Shown here one piece after another: positions 60,617 to 64,000 of a DNA stretch of 64,000 bases (positions within the stretch are counted from its first letter, which is position 1; every line of letters starts with the position of its first letter). The position numbers and the translations under genes are program-made. Source of the DNA: Clostridium oryzae (GTDB taxonomy: Bacteria; Bacillota; Clostridia; Clostridiales; Clostridiaceae). Under the pieces are notes generated by a model. It did not search any database and was not told the DNA's origin. It saw only the letters and a program-made list of their open reading frames with translations. The stretch covers positions 1 through 64,000 of the forward strand of contig NZ_MZGV01000004.1 in assembly GCF_002029235.1 (NCBI RefSeq), written 5' to 3'.

Positions 60617-60743
60617 GGAAATGTTGTGGCACAAAGGAGATATAGAGTGAATTTAGCAATTGTTAGCAAATTTACATAAAATTTGTGTTACAAGTGCTTA
60701 ATGAACGGGTCAATCTCCGTAGTGCCACAACATTTCCTTTTTT
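60617..60743. terminator. Long hairpin between the kinase and L,D-transpeptidase genes
   Basis: GGAAATGTTGTGGCAC (60617-60632) is an exact 16-bp complement of 60722-60737. GGAGAT and ATCTCC extend the stem, and CCTTTTTT follows. The roughly 75-nt loop itself contains AAATTT-type pairing, so this may be more than a terminator. Confidence 0.6.
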
Positions 60744-61362
60744 ATTTAATATATATTGTAGACCCAGTTGGTATCTTTTCATAGATATACTTTGCATCAT
60801 TAGTATAAAGTCGTACACATCCATGAGAAGCGGGTACTCCCATTATTCTGCTTACTATTTGTCCTTTACTGTTCATTGGCTGAGCGTGAAACAGGTATCC
60901 TCCATATATTCTTGTAACATATTTTAAATAGCATTTATATTTTACATCATGTACCCATACAGCTACTCGTTGAGATTTATAAAGACCTTTTATGGTAGGC
61001 GTCAACCTTCTGCCAGGAGCACAAGGAGCTGTTTTTACTAATGAAGGTTTCTTATTTAAGTAACTGTATATATAAATTTTGCAGCGCGATAAATTAACAT
61101 ATATTATATAGTTCGTAGTACTTTTTATAACTTTCTTATCAATATTAATTTGAAAGCCTTTGGTAGTAGCCGGCTTTTTTTGTTTTGAACCATTGGTAGA
61201 TTTTTTTGCTTTACTGTTATATGTTATGTTACCAAGAAGAATATTATTTTGCTTGGTATATACGGTTTTGTTACTATTACATTTATTAATTAATATTACT
61301 GAAACACCTATAATAAATACAGTTATAATACAGAAAAGCTTGTGTACTAATTTAGTTTTCAT
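60742..61362 (-). CDS. L,D-transpeptidase (YkuD domain), membrane-anchored
   Basis: A 206-residue protein with an N-terminal membrane anchor (LFCIITVFIIGVSVILI), a low-complexity linker and a C-terminal YkuD domain. The catalytic motif is HAQPMNSKG...VPASHGCVRLYTNDAKYIYE, with the nucleophilic Cys in SHGCVR. It cross-links or edits peptidoglycan outside the membrane. The start at 61362 follows AAGGGGG; the longer upstream frame has no ribosome binding site. It is convergent with the histidine kinase gene. Confidence 0.9.
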   Translation of the reverse strand: MKTKLVHKLFCIITVFIIGVSVILINKCNSNKTVYTKQNNILLGNITYNSKAKKSTNGSKQKKPATTKGFQINIDKKVIKSTTNYIIYVNLSRCKIYIYSYLNKKPSLVKTAPCAPGRRLTPTIKGLYKSQRVAVWVHDVKYKCYLKYVTRIYGGYLFHAQPMNSKGQIVSRIMGVPASHGCVRLYTNDAKYIYEKIPTGSTIYIK

Positions 61363-61813
61363 CCAGATATCCCCCTTAAAATAAAATTCATATGTATAAT
61401 CTCTGTATTTTATAGAATAGTTTGTTTTAGGAATTGATTGCATATGGAATAAAATACCGAGTACTATAATTACATATGTATTCAGCTTATTAATTATCAC
61501 TGCAAATGGTGCTTATTTTTTACTCTTTATAAAAGAACTAATATTTTATATGGACTTAAACTAGTTTATATTTTGATTATAACGATTATTTAGGCTTTTT
61601 CAAAAGTTTGCTGCCTTTGCTGCGATGAAAAATGCTAGATCAGGAAAAATAAATCCTGTAAAAAAGGTTAGCTGCACAGCTATCCCTTATTTTTGATAAT
61701 GGCGTTTTTAGATTAAGTAAAACATTTTAAATAAACATAAAATAGTTATTGCTATATAAATTTTATCGTGATATATTAAAAATGAATCTTAAGTTAGTAA
61801 TGGAGGAGAAAAC
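61363..61813. other. Intergenic region upstream of the arabinanase pair
   Basis: A hairpin at about 61638-61697 (GGTTAGCTG/CAGCTATCC inside AAAAATAA/TTATTTTT) could end transcripts in either direction. The promoter of the GH43 genes lies between it and 61801. Confidence 0.45.
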
Positions 61814-62572
61814 ATGGGGAAAATTACAGGCTGTACTCTGGAGAGCCTTAAAAAGTTAATACCTAATTTTCTGAGGGCTAACACAATTAAAGCAGCTAAT
61901 GAATATAGGGCTTATGAAACCGTTTATACTGAGAACAATAGAGGAGTTTCTAGTTCTATCAATTTATTAGCGGCAAAAAGCTTGGAAGATGAATTTGTGT
62001 TGCGGCTGCCAGTGGTAACTTCTACTTCAGAGGATGCAGTTTCAGCTGAAAATCCAAATCCTGTTCAAGCGCTTTCATATACAACTAATAAGAGTGCAGA
62101 AGAACTATTTGAGGTCAGAGAATTGTTTTGGACTTCTGATGGATGGCCTGTTATAAGCCCAGAATGCTATAAGGAATTTAAGAAAAGCTCCTTATTATCA
62201 GAAAAAATAATAGGCCATTATGAGTTTGTTAAGTTAACACCTACCCTGCCTCAAGGCGTTTTCAACTCAGTTTCACTTGATATTCTCGATATTACAATGC
62301 AGGGTGCAAGCAGTACGAGAAATTCGTGGGCAGTTAAGATGCCTGAAAATACTGAAGGAAGGGTTGAACTAGGAGGAAGTATAAGAGGTGCATGGAAGCT
62401 TATTGATTTTGAGACAATCGAATTCACTTATGCCAACTATAAAGAAACTTGTATCATTAAAGAAGCTTGGGATAATGAATTAGACAAGCTTACTATTATT
62501 TTAACTGGAAAAGATAGTAATGGAATAGCGTGTTTTGCAAAAAAATGTGATTTGCCTAAACTGAACTTTTAA
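61814..62572 (+). CDS. GH43 accessory-type protein: C-terminal domain without catalytic domain
   Basis: A 252-residue protein. Its last 150 residues (LFWTSDGWPVISPECYKEF...GHYEFVKLTPTLPQGVFNSV...GAWKLIDFETIEFTYANYKETCIIKEAWDNELDKLTIILTGKD) align with the C-terminal domain of the arabinanase encoded next. The five-blade catalytic domain is replaced by about 100 unrelated residues. There is no signal peptide. It may bind the same polysaccharide or be a degenerate duplicate. TGGAGGAG precedes the ATG and the next gene follows after 11 bp, so they are co-transcribed. Confidence 0.7.
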   Translation: MGKITGCTLESLKKLIPNFLRANTIKAANEYRAYETVYTENNRGVSSSINLLAAKSLEDEFVLRLPVVTSTSEDAVSAENPNPVQALSYTTNKSAEELFEVRELFWTSDGWPVISPECYKEFKKSSLLSEKIIGHYEFVKLTPTLPQGVFNSVSLDILDITMQGASSTRNSWAVKMPENTEGRVELGGSIRGAWKLIDFETIEFTYANYKETCIIKEAWDNELDKLTIILTGKDSNGIACFAKKCDLPKLNF

Positions 62573-62583
62573 GGAGGATTAAA

Positions 62584-63918
62584 ATGGCTGAATTTAAAGA
62601 TTGTAAAATAGAATTTCCAAGTAAACCACCGGTTCCTGTGACTAAACCCGTGTTTGCACAAGGTGAAAAACCAAAGGAACCAGATAAAATGAGTTTATGG
62701 GGATCTCACGATCCTGCTATTTTTCATGATCCTGTATCAGGTAATTACTATACCTATTGTACAGGAGCGATTGCTAGAAGATCTGCAGATATGATCACCT
62801 GGGAGAATATAGGCAAAGTAGTTGAGAATCCTCCAAAAGAATCTTTTGATTGGGTAGGGGACAACGGAATATGGGCTCCAGATATTATAAAAATGGGTAA
62901 TGAGTATCGTTTGTATTGCTCAAATTCTACTTGGGGTGTACGTCAATCCTGTATATTTCTAGCAGTGGCTGATAATGCGGAAGGCCCATTTATTCCCAGA
63001 GGCTGCGTTATAAAAACAAGCGAGGATTCCCTTGTAAATGCAATAGATGCAAATTTGATAAAGGACGAAGAAACAGGGGACATATATATGACCTATGGAT
63101 CTTTTTGGGGTGGCTGTCATATTATAAAGCTTGATAAGGAAACTGGACTTGCTGCAGAAGAAGGTATAGGAAAATGTATTGCTTGCCGCCCAAAGTGGGT
63201 TGATTGTGCTATAGAAGGACCGTATATAAGGTATAATCCAGATACGAAATATTACTATCTATTTGTTTCTTATGGCTCCTTAAAAAGTGATTACAATATA
63301 AGAGTTGGAAGAAGCATAAAGGTAACAGGACCATATTATGATGTGAACGGAAGAGATATGACAGATTTAGATGATTATAAAAATGAAGTTGGGTACATGA
63401 TTGCCTGTGGATATCATTTTAATGATGGTCAAGGATATATGGGACCTGGTCATAATTCGGTTCTAAGGGATTTTGATAATGAGTGGTATCTCGTGTGTCA
63501 TATAAGGGAACATGATTTTAAGGTTCCTCAGATTTCTACCATGCATATACACAAGATGCTCTGGACACCCGATGGCTGGCCAGTTCTAAATCCTCAGTGT
63601 TATGCAGGTGAAAAGACTCAGCTTATAGGAAAGGAACTGATTGCAGGCGAATATGAAAGAATTAAATTAGTACCATCTATCCCTCAAGGAGTTATTAACT
63701 CTGTTCCAATGACTTTAGAACAAGATGGAAGATTTACCTGCTGTTCAATCAATGGTCATTGGGAATACATTGATGGTACTACTATCTCAATTTCTTACGG
63801 TAATACTGTAGAAACCTATAAAGTAACACCTGCATGGGATTGGCAGTTGGATGAGCGAACCCTAGCGATTACAGGTAAAGATCAGTATGGGGTTGCTGTG
63901 TGGGGCAAGAAATTATAG
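62584..63918 (+). CDS. GH43-family endo-alpha-1,5-L-arabinanase
   Basis: A 444-residue glycosidase. The five-bladed propeller carries Asp43 (SHDPAIFHD, catalytic base), Asp155 (VNAIDANLI, pKa modulator) and Glu211 (CAIEGPYI, catalytic acid). The C-terminal 110 residues are the beta-rich domain typical of this subgroup (MLWTPDGWPVLNPQCYAGE...AWDWQLDERTLAITGKDQYG). It hydrolyses alpha-1,5-arabinan or arabino-oligosaccharides. No signal peptide is seen, so it probably acts on imported oligosaccharides. AAGGAGG precedes the ATG. Confidence 0.9.
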   Translation: MAEFKDCKIEFPSKPPVPVTKPVFAQGEKPKEPDKMSLWGSHDPAIFHDPVSGNYYTYCTGAIARRSADMITWENIGKVVENPPKESFDWVGDNGIWAPDIIKMGNEYRLYCSNSTWGVRQSCIFLAVADNAEGPFIPRGCVIKTSEDSLVNAIDANLIKDEETGDIYMTYGSFWGGCHIIKLDKETGLAAEEGIGKCIACRPKWVDCAIEGPYIRYNPDTKYYYLFVSYGSLKSDYNIRVGRSIKVTGPYYDVNGRDMTDLDDYKNEVGYMIACGYHFNDGQGYMGPGHNSVLRDFDNEWYLVCHIREHDFKVPQISTMHIHKMLWTPDGWPVLNPQCYAGEKTQLIGKELIAGEYERIKLVPSIPQGVINSVPMTLEQDGRFTCCSINGHWEYIDGTTISISYGNTVETYKVTPAWDWQLDERTLAITGKDQYGVAVWGKKL

Positions 63919-64000
63919 ATGTTAATATAAAACTTTCAGCAATACTAGGTCAAAATTTGATAAAAAGAAAATTAATATTCCTATACTAATAATTGCAAAT

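Overview
The window reads as an accessory region of a low-GC, Gram-positive, spore-forming anaerobe of the genus Clostridium or a close relative. The supporting evidence is strong AT bias, AGGAGG-type ribosome binding sites with frequent TTG and GTG starts, four CD3324-family small regulators, DUF4342 proteins, DUF2087 regulators, LytTR/GHKL signalling and an ABC-F protein. Most of the window is AT-rich. The exception is about 18.0-24.7 kb, a LuxR/MalT-like regulator plus a 1331-residue secreted protein, which is visibly more GC-rich and probably foreign.

Layout. 0-1.9 kb is an IS element. 2-17.6 kb is a run of small stress and resistance-type genes, almost all on the plus strand: a methyltransferase, a TruA paralog, TetR regulators, a CPBP protease, DUF1801, a DUF2087/GIY-YIG protein, a ketopantoate reductase-like enzyme, a MarR-GNAT fusion, a hydrolase, MGMT, a nucleotidyltransferase-fold protein and several GNATs. 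An exact 25-bp repeat (repeat A) recurs at the 3' ends of these genes. 18-24.7 kb is the GC-richer module, which also ends in repeat A. 24.7-25.5 kb is a graveyard holding fragments of three genes, two of which have intact relatives in this window. 25.5-30.4 kb is a LytTR/GHKL two-component system with two ABC exporters joined by a deletion. 30.9-41.9 kb holds MerR and AraC regulators, a TrmO-like protein, DUF2200, an ECF sigma factor with a membrane partner, a DEAD-box helicase, a cold-shock protein, an orphan permease, a phosphatase and a GNAT. 42-47 kb holds a diverged second copy of the 16.5-17.6 kb unit and further broken genes. 47-52.7 kb holds an XRE/TPR regulator, an ABC-F protein, a fourth CD3324 gene and a MerR regulator. 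53-60.5 kb holds three DUF4342 membrane proteins with an OmpR-type two-component system, a DJ-1 protein, a LysR regulator and a DUF89 protein. 60.7-63.9 kb holds an L,D-transpeptidase and two GH43-related proteins.

Two themes stand out. First, repeat A occurs eight times as a full copy and once as a partial copy. It supplies the stop codon and the identical C-terminal tail CQPRDK to three unrelated proteins, and it lies at breakpoints of a local duplication, so it looks like the boundary of an unrecognised cassette or mobile system. Second, several genes are preceded by a short leader peptide with a good ribosome binding site that overlaps mutually exclusive RNA stems. These are all four CD3324 genes, the GNAT at 41.3 kb and the nucleotidyltransferase-fold gene at 13.6 kb, with a weaker case upstream of the TruA paralog. 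A terminator also sits in the ABC-F leader. This suggests that much of the accessory cargo is induced by perturbed translation.

All family calls come from reading motifs by eye. No database search, folding program or genome comparison was run.
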